Assembly: GCF_000379905.1 (NCBI RefSeq)
Contig: NZ_KB904058.1
Coordinates: forward strand, 193 to 64,192
From: Rodentibacter pneumotropicus DSM 21403
GTDB taxonomy: Bacteria > Pseudomonadota > Gammaproteobacteria > Enterobacterales > Pasteurellaceae
DNA length: 64,000 nucleotides
Reading direction: 5' to 3'
Both the position numbers and the translations under genes were made by a program. Positions 1 through 9,023 of this stretch are shown here, one piece after another (positions within the stretch are counted from its first letter, which is position 1; each line of letters starts with the position of its first letter). Below the pieces are notes generated by a model. That model had not been told where the DNA came from and did not search any database. It worked only from the letters and a program-made list of their open reading frames with translations.

Positions 1-41
1 AATCTTAAAGGTTCACAACAGTGCGTCGTTGTGTGCCGTGC

Positions 42-69
42 ATTATAGGGATTTTTTTACACCACGCAA
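42..69 (-). promoter_or_regulatory. rRNA-operon-type promoter reading out of the left edge
   Basis: Read on the minus strand, a -35 TTGCGT (64-69) and a perfect -10 TATAAT (42-47) are separated by 16 bp. They are preceded by a long A/T tract (about 73-107) resembling an UP element and followed by a GC-containing discriminator (GCACGGCACA). This matches bacterial rrn P1 promoters. gmhB lies next to an rRNA operon in E. coli and, from memory, in H. influenzae. The rRNA gene itself is outside the window, so its identity is inferred. Confidence 0.7.
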
Positions 70-149
70 GTGATTTTTATAAAAAAATTTAAAAAAATGA
101 CCTTTTGATTAAAAGAAAAACGGTTTGAATAAAATTTGGCTCGATTCTG

Positions 150-704
150 CTACTTAATTGAACATTTCAGAATGCGAGGTAGCTCCACAATAGAATCCAA
201 GAGATAATCAGCCATTGATTCTCCTTCTTCCGTTATCGCTTTTCCTGTACGAACCAATACATTTGTTTTCACTTTCGCACCGATTCCGGCTTTCAGATCA
301 TCCACTTTATCGCCAATCATCACTGATTTTTCTGGGTCAATCTTCAATTCTTCTATTGCTTGCAGCAACATACCTGGTTTCGGCTTGCGACAATCGCAGT
401 CATCTTTATATTCTCCGTTACCATCCGGAAGGTGTGGACAATAGTAAATCCCATCCAAATCTACACCTTGCTCTGCCAATGACCAATCCATCCATTCTGT
501 TAATTGTAGAAATTGCGCTTCAGAAAAATAACCGCGTGCAATACCTGATTGGTTTGTCACTAACACCAACAAATACCCCATGGATTTTAATTCACGCAAC
601 GCATCAATCGCGCCATCAATAAATTTAAAATTATCGATCTCGTGCACATAGCCATAATCTACATTCAACGTACCATCACGATCTAAAAAAATTGCTTTAT
701 TCAT
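150..704 (-). CDS. gmhB: D-glycero-beta-D-manno-heptose-1,7-bisphosphate 7-phosphatase
   Basis: This HAD-family phosphatase removes the C7 phosphate from heptose bisphosphate in the cytoplasmic ADP-heptose pathway for LPS/LOS inner core. The 184-residue protein has the nucleophile motif DRDGT (Asp8, Asp10), the motif II region TNQSG (50-54), a zinc-loop pattern with Cys89, His91, Cys103 and Cys105, and a C-terminal GDKVDD acidic motif near 131-136. The reading frame is open upstream to 815, but the start is placed at 704 because the family begins with this [11 protein letters not shown] sequence and a GAGTG ribosome-binding site lies just upstream. Length matches E. coli GmhB (about 190). The gene lies immediately downstream of the rRNA-type promoter and is divergent from metN. 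Confidence 0.95.
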   Translation of the reverse strand: MNKAIFLDRDGTLNVDYGYVHEIDNFKFIDGAIDALRELKSMGYLLVLVTNQSGIARGYFSEAQFLQLTEWMDWSLAEQGVDLDGIYYCPHLPDGNGEYKDDCDCRKPKPGMLLQAIEELKIDPEKSVMIGDKVDDLKAGIGAKVKTNVLVRTGKAITEEGESMADYLLDSIVELPRILKCSIK

Positions 705-808
705 TTTCACTCTATAATTGCCCCAATTTTCAAAAATTATCCCTTTAATTCTATCAATTATCAAATATAAGCTATAACCAATCCATCTAAAAAAGATCCT
801 ATGATATA

Positions 809-839
809 TTGACACGGCAATCTAGACGTCTAGAATACC
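809..839 (+). promoter_or_regulatory. metNIQ promoter with overlapping MetJ operator
   Basis: A -35 TTGACA (809-814) and -10 TAGAAT (831-836) are 16 bp apart. A perfect 8-bp met box AGACGTCT (824-831) lies in the spacer, and adjacent 8-mers at 816-823 and 832-839 are weaker copies (4/8 each), giving the tandem-box layout bound by the S-adenosylmethionine-dependent repressor MetJ. Repression of methionine uptake when SAM is abundant is inferred from the family. Confidence 0.8.
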
Positions 840-876
840 GAAATAAATTTGAAAATAGTAAGAGACAAGGGCTTAT

Positions 877-1914
877 ATGATTAAGCTAAATAATATTACG
901 AAGATTTTTGAGTTAGCGGGAAAAAAGCTGACCGCACTTGATAATGTTTCGCTCAATGTTGAAAAAGGGCAAATTTGCGGTGTTATCGGTGCATCCGGCG
1001 CAGGGAAAAGTACGCTTATTCGCTGCGTAAATTTATTAGAGAAACCAAGTAGTGGTTCAGTTGTGATAGATGGCATGGAACTTACCCAACTTTCTGATCG
1101 AGAATTAGTTCATGCCCGTCGCCACATTGGTATGATTTTCCAACACTTTAATCTTCTCAGCTCACGCACTGTATTTGAAAATGTTGCCCTCCCATTAGAA
1201 TTGGAAGGCGCATCAAAAGCAAAAATCCAAGAAAAAATAACCGCACTTTTAACATTGGTCGGTTTAAATGAGAAACGTGACGCCTATCCAAGCAATCTTT
1301 CCGGCGGACAAAAACAACGTGTGGCCATTGCCCGTGCTTTAGCAAGCGATCCAAAAGTATTATTATGCGACGAAGCCACGAGCGCATTAGATCCGGCAAC
1401 CACACAATCTATTCTAAAATTACTAAAAGAAATCAACCGCACTTTGGGCATTACCATTTTACTCATCACCCATGAGATGGAAGTGGTGAAACAGATTTGT
1501 GATCAAGTGGCGGTAATCGATAAAGGACAGTTAGTGGAGCAAGGTACTGTCGGAGAAATTTTTTCAAATCCAAAAACCGAGCTGGCACAAGATTTTATTC
1601 GCTCTACATTCCATATTAATTTACCGGATGAATATTTGGAGAACCTGACCGATACCCCTAAACACAGTAAGGCATATCCAATTATTAAGTTTGAGTTTAC
1701 CGGCCGTTCTGTGGATGCGCCATTGCTGTCACAGGCATCAAAAAAATTTGGTGTGGAACTCAGTATTTTAACGTCACAAATTGATTATGCGGGTGGTGTG
1801 AAATTTGGCTATACCATCGCAGAAGTGGAAGGTGATGAAGATGCCATTACACAAACCAAAATTTATTTAATGGAAAATAATGTACGCGTGGAGGTACTCG
1901 GTTATGTTCAATGA
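877..1914 (+). CDS. metN: Methionine ABC transporter ATP-binding protein
   Basis: This is the ATPase of the MetNIQ importer for D- and L-methionine at the inner membrane. Its 345 residues include Walker [10 protein letters not shown] (38-46), ABC signature LSGGQ (141-145), Walker [13 protein letters not shown] (161-172) and the switch histidine in the ITHEM motif. The C-terminal ~75 residues match the regulatory NIL domain, which in E. coli MetN binds methionine and causes trans-inhibition. The start at 877 follows an AAGGG ribosome-binding site and the MetJ-controlled promoter. Its 3' end overlaps the metI start by 11 bases, implying translational coupling. Two USS copies lie in the coding sequence. 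Confidence 0.97.
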   Translation: MIKLNNITKIFELAGKKLTALDNVSLNVEKGQICGVIGASGAGKSTLIRCVNLLEKPSSGSVVIDGMELTQLSDRELVHARRHIGMIFQHFNLLSSRTVFENVALPLELEGASKAKIQEKITALLTLVGLNEKRDAYPSNLSGGQKQRVAIARALASDPKVLLCDEATSALDPATTQSILKLLKEINRTLGITILLITHEMEVVKQICDQVAVIDKGQLVEQGTVGEIFSNPKTELAQDFIRSTFHINLPDEYLENLTDTPKHSKAYPIIKFEFTGRSVDAPLLSQASKKFGVELSILTSQIDYAGGVKFGYTIAEVEGDEDAITQTKIYLMENNVRVEVLGYVQ

Positions 1915-2593
1915 TTTCTGGACAACATTTAGCCAACAGCTCACGCCACAAATGTGGGGCGTTGTTGCAACGGCAACTTATGAAACCGTCTATATCAGTT
2001 TTGTCTCTACTTTATTGGCTGTTGTTGTAGGTTTACCTGTAGGCGTATGGACATTCTTAACCGGTAAAAATGAAATTTTACAAAATAAACATACGCATTT
2101 TATTTTGAATACCATCATTAATATTGGTCGCTCGATTCCTTTCATTATTTTACTTTTGATTTTGTTACCTGTAACACGCTTTATTGTCGGCACTGTACTT
2201 GGCACAACCGCAGCCATTATTCCATTAAGTATCTGTGCAATGCCTTTCGTGGCACGCTTAACTGCCAATGCTCTAATGGAAATTCCAAATGGGCTAACCG
2301 AAGCGGCACAGGCAATGGGAGCGACGAAATGGCAAATCGTCCGTAAATTTTACTTACCAGAAGCCATGCCAACCCTGATCAATGGGATCACGCTTACTCT
2401 CGTGACGTTGGTGGGTTATTCTGCCATGGCGGGAACGCAAGGCGGTGGCGGACTTGGAAGCCTTGCGATCAACTATGGTGTATATCGCAATATGCCTTAC
2501 ATCACTTGGGTTGCTACCATTATCATTGTTCTTTTCGTAATGATTAGCCAAAAACTCGGTGATACACTGGCGAAGAAAGTGGATCATCGTTAG
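1904..2593 (+). CDS. metI: Methionine ABC transporter permease
   Basis: This membrane subunit of MetNIQ has 229 residues with about five hydrophobic segments and an EAA-type coupling loop ([14 protein letters not shown]) that docks on MetN. The frame opens earlier at 1880, but the start is set at the ATG at 1904 because it has a GAGGT ribosome-binding site (1891-1895) and gives the family-typical N terminus MFNDFW. It overlaps the metN stop and is followed 35 bp later by metQ, forming one transcription unit. Confidence 0.96.
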   Translation: MFNDFWTTFSQQLTPQMWGVVATATYETVYISFVSTLLAVVVGLPVGVWTFLTGKNEILQNKHTHFILNTIINIGRSIPFIILLLILLPVTRFIVGTVLGTTAAIIPLSICAMPFVARLTANALMEIPNGLTEAAQAMGATKWQIVRKFYLPEAMPTLINGITLTLVTLVGYSAMAGTQGGGGLGSLAINYGVYRNMPYITWVATIIIVLFVMISQKLGDTLAKKVDHR

Positions 2594-2628
2594 AGCACAA
2601 CTTACTGCTAACTAAAAGAGGAAACCTT

Positions 2629-3453
2629 ATGAAACTAAAAAATTTATTTGCTATTACAGCCATCGCATCCGCCCTTGTTCTAACAGGATGTAAAGATGAT
2701 AAAAAAACCGAAACCGCAGCAACTACACCACTTAAAATCAAAGTCGGGGTGATGTCAGGTCCAGAACATCAAGTGGCAGAAATTGCAGCAAAAGTAGCAA
2801 AAGAGAAATATGGGTTAGATGTACAATTTATAGAATTTAATGACTATGCGTTGCCAAATACTGCGGTTTCTACCGGTGATTTAGATGTAAACGCAATGCA
2901 GCACAAACCTTATTTAGATCAAGACACAAAGGCCAAAAACCTAAATAATTTGGTAATTGTGGGCAATACTTTTGTTTATCCATTAGCCGGATATTCTAAA
3001 AAAATTAAGAATCTGAATGAGCTGCAAGAAGGTGCGAAAGTAGTCGTGCCAAACGATCCAAGCAATCGTGGACGTGCATTGATTCTGCTTGAGAAACAAG
3101 GCTTAATCAAACTTAAAGATGCCAATAATCTATTATCTACAGTATTAGATATTGTTGAAAATCCAAAAAATCTAAATGTCACCGAAGTGGATACCTCTAT
3201 TGCTGCTCGCGCACTCGATGATGTTGATTTAGCAGTAGTAAATAACACCTACGCCGGTCAGGTTGGCTTGAATGCGCAAGATAATGGTGTGTTTGTAGAA
3301 GATAAAGATTCGCCTTACGTAAACATTATTGTCGCGCGTACCGATAACAAAGACAGTAAAGCCGTGCAAGATTTCGTAAAATCTTATCAAACCGAAGAAG
3401 TGTATGAAGAAGCTAAAAAACACTTCAAAGATGGAGTTGTAAAAGGTTGGTAA
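2629..3453 (+). CDS. metQ: Methionine-binding lipoprotein (NlpA family)
   Basis: This periplasmic substrate-binding component of MetNIQ has 274 residues. The N terminus has a lipoprotein signal with lipobox LTGC (Cys21 is the predicted lipidated residue), and the remainder is an NlpA-type binding fold. An AGAGGA ribosome-binding site precedes ATG 2629. The H. influenzae homologue was formerly called HlpA. It is the last gene of metNIQ, ending before a USS-based terminator. Confidence 0.96.
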   Translation: MKLKNLFAITAIASALVLTGCKDDKKTETAATTPLKIKVGVMSGPEHQVAEIAAKVAKEKYGLDVQFIEFNDYALPNTAVSTGDLDVNAMQHKPYLDQDTKAKNLNNLVIVGNTFVYPLAGYSKKIKNLNELQEGAKVVVPNDPSNRGRALILLEKQGLIKLKDANNLLSTVLDIVENPKNLNVTEVDTSIAARALDDVDLAVVNNTYAGQVGLNAQDNGVFVEDKDSPYVNIIVARTDNKDSKAVQDFVKSYQTEEVYEEAKKHFKDGVVKGW

Positions 3454-3473
3454 TTTTTAGTATATTTTAAAGA

Positions 3474-3503
3474 AAACCGCACTTTCTATAAAAGGTGCGG
3501 TTT
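3474..3503 (+). terminator. Terminator after metQ (USS-derived stem-loop)
   Basis: AAACCGCAC (3474-3482) pairs with GTGCGGTTT (3495-3503). The left arm holds an exact USS, the right arm a near copy. Placed 20 bp after the metQ stop. Confidence 0.75.
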
Positions 3504-3530
3504 AATCTACCTATCATACCAATATATAAA

Positions 3531-4460
3531 TTAATCAGATTTTTCTCTATTGTCCATCCATTTAAAGAATCTTCGGCCAATCTCACGGGTATTATATAAC
3601 CTACCACAATTTTTAGGGATATTCATTTCCGGATGTTCATTAATATATAACTCTAAAATACGTTTCGCCTCGACTTTATTATTTTCATCATCAAATACTT
3701 GAATTTGTCCACTATCTCTTCTAATAACAGTATAATCCCTGTTATTTACGTTAATTTTTGCTTCTTCTAATAAATTACCGATATCTCCACTTTGAAGTTT
3801 ACGTGTTATTGAAGAAGAAAATGTATCAAGGCAATATTTTCTAAATGCTTTTAAAGTATGGCGAATATATTCATTGATTGGGTTTATTTCTCCTAAAGCT
3901 TCTTCTTTCAAAATCTGCTCTAAAATTGAGGTAATACTTTTTTCTTTATCATTCCAATATAACCAGCTCTTTTGAGGTTCTTTAATATTCAAATTTTTAT
4001 ACTCGTTATCTAATTTAGATGACTGACATTTTGGTGTAAGGAAAATAAAACTAAGTTTGTCCTCTCCAAGCTCACTATTATGTGTAACTGCAGCGTAATA
4101 ATCTTTTAATTGATTTTCATTTGCTGCTCCTTTCTGGATTTTATTTTCTATAATAACTCGGTGAATACTTTCTTTATTTTCGTTTAAACTTCTGTCGAAG
4201 AGATCAATTTGAATGTCAACATATTTTGGTTTTCTGTTTTCTAATACATATTCTTCTTCAAGAGAGACACGATAATCAATGGAAGGATTATCCAAAAAAT
4301 CATTAAATCTTTCAGCGCTAACTTCTTTCAAAAAACGTTTAACAAAGATACTACCTAATCCATGGTCTTCATTACTATCTAATAAATAACCTAACATTGC
4401 CGACATACTCGGTTCATATAATCGAGAATCGCCATTATTTAATACTTTAAAAATATTCAT
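3531..4460 (-). CDS. PD-(D/E)XK nuclease superfamily protein (orphan)
   Basis: The 309-residue cytoplasmic protein has no signal peptide or membrane segment. Residues 80-121 carry the PD-(D/E)XK catalytic pattern: an Asp-rich strand (Asp82/Asp86, VDIQIDLF), IIENKI with Glu105 and Lys107, and QLKDYY (Gln117, Tyr121). This resembles the PDDEXK_4 family. Some such proteins act in defence or DNA repair, but the substrate is unknown. A GAGG ribosome-binding site precedes ATG 4460. The gene stands alone between the terminators of metNIQ and rplKA, has no partner gene and lacks any internal USS, which hints at acquired DNA. Assignment to the fold is fairly sure; function is open. Confidence 0.7.
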   Translation of the reverse strand: MNIFKVLNNGDSRLYEPSMSAMLGYLLDSNEDHGLGSIFVKRFLKEVSAERFNDFLDNPSIDYRVSLEEEYVLENRKPKYVDIQIDLFDRSLNENKESIHRVIIENKIQKGAANENQLKDYYAAVTHNSELGEDKLSFIFLTPKCQSSKLDNEYKNLNIKEPQKSWLYWNDKEKSITSILEQILKEEALGEINPINEYIRHTLKAFRKYCLDTFSSSITRKLQSGDIGNLLEEAKINVNNRDYTVIRRDSGQIQVFDDENNKVEAKRILELYINEHPEMNIPKNCGRLYNTREIGRRFFKWMDNREKSD

Positions 4461-4532
4461 CTCTAAATTTCCTCAAAAATTAAAAATGCTTTAATCACAA
4501 AACTAGAGTAAAGTTTAAAAGTTTATATAAAA

Positions 4533-4561
4533 AACCGCACTTTGCATAACAAAGTGCGGTT
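4533..4561 (-). terminator. Terminator of rplKA (inverted USS pair)
   Basis: AACCGCACTTT (4533-4543) pairs perfectly with AAAGTGCGGTT (4551-4561) across a 7-nt loop. Both arms contain exact USS copies. On the minus strand it is followed by a T-rich tract, downstream of rplA. Confidence 0.85.
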
Positions 4562-4587
4562 AAATTTATCTAAGTTTTTTAATGCAA

Positions 4588-5277
4588 TTATAGCGATGCT
4601 TGATCTACTGCAACGCCAGCACCCATTGTGGTAGAAACACTAACTTTCTTAATGAAAATACCTTTTGCAGTGGTTGGTTTTGCTTTTGTTAAAGCTGCCA
4701 ACAATGCTTGGAGGTTTTCTTTTAATTGTTCTTCAGAGAAGCTTACCTTACCAATTGTGGTGTGAATGATACCGTTTTTATCGTTACGATAACGGATCTG
4801 ACCGGATTTCGCATTTTTTACAGCTTCAGCAACGTTTGGTGTTACAGTACCTACTTTAGGGTTTGGCATTAAACCACGTGGGCCTAATACTTGACCTAAT
4901 TGACCTACAACACGCATTGCATCAGGAGAAGCGATAACTACATCAAAGTTCATCTCGCCTTTCTTGATTTGCTCCGCTAAATCTTCCATACCCACTAAGT
5001 CAGCGCCCGCCGCTTTTGCAGCATCTGCATTTGCGCCTTGAGTGAATACAGCTACGCGAACTTCACGACCTGTACCGTGTGGTAATACGGTTGCACCACG
5101 AACGTTTTGGTCAGATTTACGAGGATCAATACCTAGGTTTACTGCAACATCAACACTTTCAACGAATTTAGCGGTTGCGAATTGTTTTAATAACGCAATT
5201 GCTTCGTTGATTTCATATGCTCTAGTAGAATCTACGCCAGCTTTGATTGCTTTCATTTTTTTAGTCAATTTAGCCAT
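4588..5277 (-). CDS. rplA: 50S ribosomal protein L1
   Basis: This 229-residue protein forms the L1 stalk of the large subunit and, as a translational repressor, binds the L11-L1 mRNA in gammaproteobacteria. The conserved RNA-binding signature around [15 protein letters not shown] is present at mid-protein. Its start follows the rplK stop by only 4 bases, with a GGAGG ribosome-binding site inside the end of rplK, so the two are coupled. Full length for the family. Confidence 0.98.
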   Translation of the reverse strand: MAKLTKKMKAIKAGVDSTRAYEINEAIALLKQFATAKFVESVDVAVNLGIDPRKSDQNVRGATVLPHGTGREVRVAVFTQGANADAAKAAGADLVGMEDLAEQIKKGEMNFDVVIASPDAMRVVGQLGQVLGPRGLMPNPKVGTVTPNVAEAVKNAKSGQIRYRNDKNGIIHTTIGKVSFSEEQLKENLQALLAALTKAKPTTAKGIFIKKVSVSTTMGAGVAVDQASL

Positions 5278-5281
5278 CGTA

Positions 5282-5710
5282 TTATTCCTCCACCACTAAG
5301 CCCATAGAACGAGCAGTACCAGCGATTGATTTCATTTTGGTCTCAATAGTCGCACCAGTCATATCTGCCGCTTTTGTTTCAGCAATTTGACGGATTTGAT
5401 CTAAGGTTACTTTACCCACTTTATCTTTGTTCGGCTTACCGGAACCAGATTTGATACCCGCTGCTTTTTTCAATAATACGGCAGCCGGTGGAGTTTTAGT
5501 AATAAACGTAAATGAACGGTCAGCATATACAGTGATTACAACTGGAATTGGTAAACCTTTTTCTAAGCTCTCGGTACGAGCATTGAACGCTTTACAGAAT
5601 TCCATAATGTTTACACCTTGTTGACCTAATGCCGGACCAACCGGTGGTGATGGGTTTGCCATACCTGCTGCAACTTGCAACTTAACGTAGGCTTGGACTT
5701 TTTTTGCCAT
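5282..5710 (-). CDS. rplK: 50S ribosomal protein L11
   Basis: This 142-residue protein binds the GTPase-associated region of 23S rRNA and is needed for stringent-response activation of RelA. The Pro-rich N-terminal domain ([17 protein letters not shown]) and the C-terminal rRNA-binding domain are intact. The mRNA leader upstream carries a likely L1 target. It is the first gene of the rplKA unit and has its own promoter, separate from nusG. Confidence 0.98.
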   Translation of the reverse strand: MAKKVQAYVKLQVAAGMANPSPPVGPALGQQGVNIMEFCKAFNARTESLEKGLPIPVVITVYADRSFTFITKTPPAAVLLKKAAGIKSGSGKPNKDKVGKVTLDQIRQIAETKAADMTGATIETKMKSIAGTARSMGLVVEE

Positions 5711-5728
5711 TTTAATTTTCCTCTAATT

Positions 5729-5756
5729 GGGTCATAGCGCTATAAATAGCTCCCCG
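5729..5756 (-). promoter_or_regulatory. Candidate L1-binding site in the rplK leader
   Basis: In the minus-strand leader, just before the GAGG ribosome-binding site of rplK, the sequence GGGGAGCTATTTATAGC folds with GCTAT pairing ATAGC and continues into GCGCTATGACCC. It resembles, from memory, the E. coli L11 leader, where L1 binds to autoregulate. The match is by eye, not by covariance search. Confidence 0.5.
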
Positions 5757-5835
5757 ATGATTTCGACACCAATCATAAAAGATACGATGCCATACAAAAA
5801 TATAAGCCGATAAACGGCTTATAAACAGGTTGCGA

Positions 5836-5864
5836 ATTATATAAAAAGGACGATTGCTTTTCAA
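5836..5864 (-). promoter_or_regulatory. rplKA promoter
   Basis: Minus-strand -35 TTGAAA (5859-5864) and perfect -10 TATAAT (5836-5841) with an optimal 17-bp spacer, located between the nusG terminator and the rplK leader. Confidence 0.8.
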
Positions 5865-5903
5865 GCAATTCAAATGAAAACACAAGGAAAATGACCCAAA
5901 AAA

Positions 5904-5933
5904 TAACCGCACTTTATTTTTAAAGTGCGGTTA
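5904..5933 (-). terminator. Terminator after nusG (inverted USS pair)
   Basis: A perfect 13-bp stem, TAACCGCACTTTA (5904-5916) with TAAAGTGCGGTTA (5921-5933), has a TTTT loop and starts 20 bp after the nusG stop. It separates secE-nusG from rplKA. Confidence 0.85.
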
Positions 5934-5952
5934 TAATTCGTAAATATCTGGA

Positions 5953-6510
5953 TTAGAGTGTCTTTTCCACTTGACCGAATTCTAATTCGACCGGAGTTGC
6001 CCGACCAAAGATAGAAACCGATACTTTTAAGCGACCTTTTTCGTAATCGACTTCTTCTACCGTACCATTGAAATCAGCAAACGGTCCTTCCGTAACACGC
6101 ACTTCTTCACCCGGGTGATATTCGTTACGGTGGCGCGGTTTCTCTGCGCTTTGCTCCAAACGATTTAAAATTGTATCTGCTTCACGTTTAGAAATCGGAG
6201 CCGGCTTATCCGGTGTTCCACCAATAAAGCCCATTACTCTCGGTACACTTTTCACTAAATGCCAAGTGTCATCGTTCATTTCCATCTCTACAAGCACATA
6301 ACCAGGAAAAAATTTACGTTCACTTTTACGACGCTTACCTGCTACGTTTTCAACGACTTCTTCCGTAGGCACTAAAACTTCGCCAAATTGATCTTCCATT
6401 TGGTGCTGTTTAATATATTCACGCAAAGTCAATGCCACTCGGCTTTCAAAACCGGAAAACGCTTGTAGCACATACCAACGTTTTTTTGATACTGTTGTTT
6501 CTTCCGTCAT
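5953..6510 (-). CDS. nusG: Transcription termination/antitermination protein NusG
   Basis: NusG (185 residues) binds RNA polymerase and suppresses pausing, and its C-terminal domain contacts Rho or S10. The N-terminal NGN domain includes the conserved [13 protein letters not shown] start and [10 protein letters not shown]. The KOW motif lies at about 128-155 ([21 protein letters not shown]). It begins one base after the secE stop, so secE-nusG are tightly coupled as in most bacteria. Here it is followed by rplKA, the common bacterial order; from memory this adjacency is lost in H. influenzae Rd. Confidence 0.98.
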   Translation of the reverse strand: MTEETTVSKKRWYVLQAFSGFESRVALTLREYIKQHQMEDQFGEVLVPTEEVVENVAGKRRKSERKFFPGYVLVEMEMNDDTWHLVKSVPRVMGFIGGTPDKPAPISKREADTILNRLEQSAEKPRHRNEYHPGEEVRVTEGPFADFNGTVEEVDYEKGRLKVSVSIFGRATPVELEFGQVEKTL

Positions 6511-6511
6511 T

Positions 6512-6925
6512 TTAGAATCTCAAATCGGTTAAAAAGTTAATAATTGATACGATAATAGAATCTGTCGCCCAGAAAAATAATGAAGCAATAACAGTCACAC
6601 CCATTACAATCAACGTGGTTTGACGTGCTTCTGAACGAGTTGGCCACACAACTTTACGAGCTTCATTTCTTGATTCTTTAAAGAAATTACGAGCCTTTGT
6701 ACCTTGATTAGTCATTGCTGCGAAAACAAAAGCTAATACAAGAGTAATCGCCACGCCAATTACACGAACAGGTGTCGAATAATCTTTTTGGAAATAAGCA
6801 TTGCCAATGGCAGCAACAGAGAAGAAAACTACAACCAATATCCAAAGTAACGTATTTAAGCCTTTTGATTTACCTTCTGCCGGCTCTTCTGTTTTTTTCT
6901 TTTTATCAACAATTTCAGTTGCCAT
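6512..6925 (-). CDS. secE: Preprotein translocase subunit SecE
   Basis: SecE is the essential clamp of the SecYEG channel in the inner membrane. The 137-residue protein has three hydrophobic segments (about 25-40, 48-67 and 108-130), the three-helix form found in enterobacteria and Pasteurellaceae, with the conserved [13 protein letters not shown] amphipathic region before the last helix. No tufB precedes it, unlike in E. coli; clpX lies upstream on the same strand. Confidence 0.96.
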   Translation of the reverse strand: MATEIVDKKKKTEEPAEGKSKGLNTLLWILVVVFFSVAAIGNAYFQKDYSTPVRVIGVAITLVLAFVFAAMTNQGTKARNFFKESRNEARKVVWPTRSEARQTTLIVMGVTVIASLFFWATDSIIVSIINFLTDLRF

Positions 6926-6975
6926 AATTGAATCCGTTTAAAAAGGGGAAATAAGAATAAATTTAAGAACGTGCG

Positions 6976-6984
6976 ATTGTAGCA
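6976..6984 (-). promoter_or_regulatory. Candidate extended -10 promoter for secE-nusG
   Basis: Minus strand TGCTACAAT: a TACAAT -10 hexamer with the TGN extension, about 50 bp upstream of secE. The -35 region is poor, as is usual for extended -10 promoters. Confidence 0.45.
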
Positions 6985-7067
6985 TTTTACTCGCCCATTT
7001 CCTATTGAAAAATGACTAAGCTAGAAAACAACCAAAAAATCAACCGCACTTTTTATATCAACAAACA

Positions 7068-8318
7068 CTAAGAGCGATAACTCAGCTTAGGTGATTCATT
7101 GCCAATAATCGTTGATTCATCCACGATCACTTTTTCCAGATTTTCAATGGATGGCAAATCATACATGGTATCAAGTAGCACAGCCTCAACAATTGAACGC
7201 AAACCACGCGCCCCGGTTTTACGCTCAAGGGCTTTCTTAGCCATCGCCTTCAATGCTTCTGAGGTAAATTCTAATTCCACGTTTTCTAAACCAAACAATG
7301 CTTGATACTGTTTTGTTAGCGCATTTTTAGGTTGCGTTAAAATTTGAACCAGTGCGTCTTCATCTAACTCACTTAGCGGAGCAATCATCGGTAAACGACC
7401 GATAAATTCCGGAATCAAGCCAAATTTCATCAAATCATCCGGTTCCACCTGACGGAATAATTCGGACAGAGATTGATCTTCAGTCTCTTTTTCCACTTTT
7501 GCATCAAAACCAATACTTGTCGCAGTTTGAGTACGTTTACCAATAATTTTATCCAAGCCGGCAAATGCACCACCACAAATAAATAATATTTTTGAAGTAT
7601 CTACTTTTAGCGTTTCTTGCTGAGGATGTTTACGCCCACCTTGTGGAGGCACTGAAGCAACGGTTCCTTCAATCAATTTCAATAACGCCTGTTGCACGCC
7701 TTCGCCTGACACATCTCGCGTAATTGACGCACCTTCTGATTTACGGCTAATTTTGTCAATCTCATCAATATAAATGATACCTTGCTCCGCTTTTTCAGTA
7801 TCATAGCCACAATTTTGCAAAAGTTTTTGCAGTACGTTTTCTACATCTTCACCTACATACCCAGCCTCGGTCAGAGTCGTTGCATCCGCCATCGCAAAAG
7901 GTACATTTAGGCGACGGGCCAAAGTTTGCGCAAGCAATGTTTTACCGCTTCCGGTCGGACCAATTAGCAAAATATTACTTTTACCTAATTCAACTTCATT
8001 ATTTTCATGATTGGTTCGTAAGCTTTTATAGTGATTATATACTGCCACCGAAAGTACTTTTTTCGCATAATCCTGCCCGATCACATAATCATCTAAATGT
8101 GCGCGAATTTCATGCGGTGTCGGCAATTTGGTTTCATTTTCAACCGCACTTTCAGGCGCTTTTTCACCATTATCTTGGTGGTTTTCTTCCAACATTGAAT
8201 GACAAAGTTCGATACATTCGTTACAAATATAGCCCTCTGTTCCGGCAATCAATTTATCGACTTCACTTTTTTCTTTACCACAAAAAGAGCAATGAAGCGC
8301 TTTATTCTCAGTTGTCAT
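7068..8318 (-). CDS. clpX: ClpXP protease ATPase subunit ClpX
   Basis: ClpX is the AAA+ unfoldase feeding ClpP. Its 416 residues show an N-terminal zinc-binding domain (Cys10, Cys13, Cys32, Cys35), Walker A GPTGSGKT (120-127), pore loop GYVG (153-156), Walker B IIYIDEID (181-188), the RKH loop (229-231) and the IGF tripeptide (269-271) that docks on ClpP. It follows clpP by 9 bases in the tig-clpP-clpX order common to proteobacteria. A USS lies inside the gene, in the linker after the zinc domain, where sequence is poorly conserved. Confidence 0.98.
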   Translation of the reverse strand: MTTENKALHCSFCGKEKSEVDKLIAGTEGYICNECIELCHSMLEENHQDNGEKAPESAVENETKLPTPHEIRAHLDDYVIGQDYAKKVLSVAVYNHYKSLRTNHENNEVELGKSNILLIGPTGSGKTLLAQTLARRLNVPFAMADATTLTEAGYVGEDVENVLQKLLQNCGYDTEKAEQGIIYIDEIDKISRKSEGASITRDVSGEGVQQALLKLIEGTVASVPPQGGRKHPQQETLKVDTSKILFICGGAFAGLDKIIGKRTQTATSIGFDAKVEKETEDQSLSELFRQVEPDDLMKFGLIPEFIGRLPMIAPLSELDEDALVQILTQPKNALTKQYQALFGLENVELEFTSEALKAMAKKALERKTGARGLRSIVEAVLLDTMYDLPSIENLEKVIVDESTIIGNESPKLSYRS

Positions 8319-8327
8319 CTTAAATCC

Positions 8328-8909
8328 TTAACGCTTAATCAGTACGTTATCCACTAACCCATAGTTTTTTGCCTCTTCAGCAGACATAAAGTTATCACGA
8401 TCAGTATCTTGCTCAATACGTTCAATGCTTTGCCCTGTGTGGAAAGCTAAACGTTCATTTAAGGTGTGTTTAATTTTCAAAATTTCTTGTGCGTGAATTT
8501 GAATATCCGATGCTTGACCACGGAATCCGCCCAACGGTTGGTGAATCATCACTCGCGCATTTGGCAATGCCGCACGTTTACCAGCAGTCCCTCCTGCAAG
8601 TAAAAACGCGCCCATAGAGCATGCCTGTCCAATACAGAGGGTTCGTATATCCGGTTTGACAAATTGCATTGTGTCGTAAATTGCCATACCGGCAGTCACC
8701 GAGCCTCCCGGCGAATTAATATAAATATTAATGTCTTTCGTCGGATCTTCTGATTCTAAGAAAAGTAACTGTGCAACAATCAAATTTGCCATGCGATCTT
8801 CTACTTCACCGCTTAGGAAAATCACACGTTCTTTTAGCAATCGGGAATAAATATCGTAAGAACGTTCACCTCTTGAGGTTTGTTCTACGACCATAGGAAT
8901 TACGCTCAT
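8328..8909 (-). CDS. clpP: ATP-dependent Clp protease proteolytic subunit
   Basis: This serine peptidase forms the tetradecameric ClpP barrel. Its 193 residues carry the catalytic triad Ser98 (ACSMG), His123 (MIHQP) and Asp172, equivalent to E. coli Ser111/His136/Asp185. The protein starts almost exactly where E. coli ClpP is processed, so it lacks the usual ~13-residue propeptide. A possible sigma-32 promoter lies upstream. Confidence 0.98.
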   Translation of the reverse strand: MSVIPMVVEQTSRGERSYDIYSRLLKERVIFLSGEVEDRMANLIVAQLLFLESEDPTKDINIYINSPGGSVTAGMAIYDTMQFVKPDIRTLCIGQACSMGAFLLAGGTAGKRAALPNARVMIHQPLGGFRGQASDIQIHAQEILKIKHTLNERLAFHTGQSIERIEQDTDRDNFMSAEEAKNYGLVDNVLIKR

Positions 8910-8930
8910 TTTTGCCCCTAATCATATAAA

Positions 8931-8961
8931 AAATCGGGCAATATATTACTCGATTTTCAGT
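8931..8961 (-). promoter_or_regulatory. Candidate sigma-32 promoter for clpPX
   Basis: On the minus strand ACTGAAA (8955-8961) and CCCGATTT (8931-8938) are 16 bp apart, compared with the heat-shock consensus CTTGAAA and CCCCATTT. The -10 matches 7/8 and the -35 5/7. clpP is a sigma-32 gene in E. coli. Confidence 0.45.
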
Positions 8962-8971
8962 TAAAACAAAA

Positions 8972-9006
8972 ATGCGGTCGAAATTCACTATAAATAACGA
9001 CCGCAC
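8972..9006 (-). terminator. Stem-loop after tig
   Basis: ATGCGGTCG and CGACCGCA arms (about 8972-8980 and 8999-9006) flank an 18-nt loop, downstream of tig and followed by TTTTTG on the minus strand. The arms are degenerate USS copies. Confidence 0.6.
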
Positions 9007-9023
9007 TCTTTAATCAAAAATAA

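Noticed and set aside
215-622. 135-codon plus-strand open frame over gmhB
   Set aside because: Antisense shadow of gmhB with no ribosome-binding site or recognisable domain.
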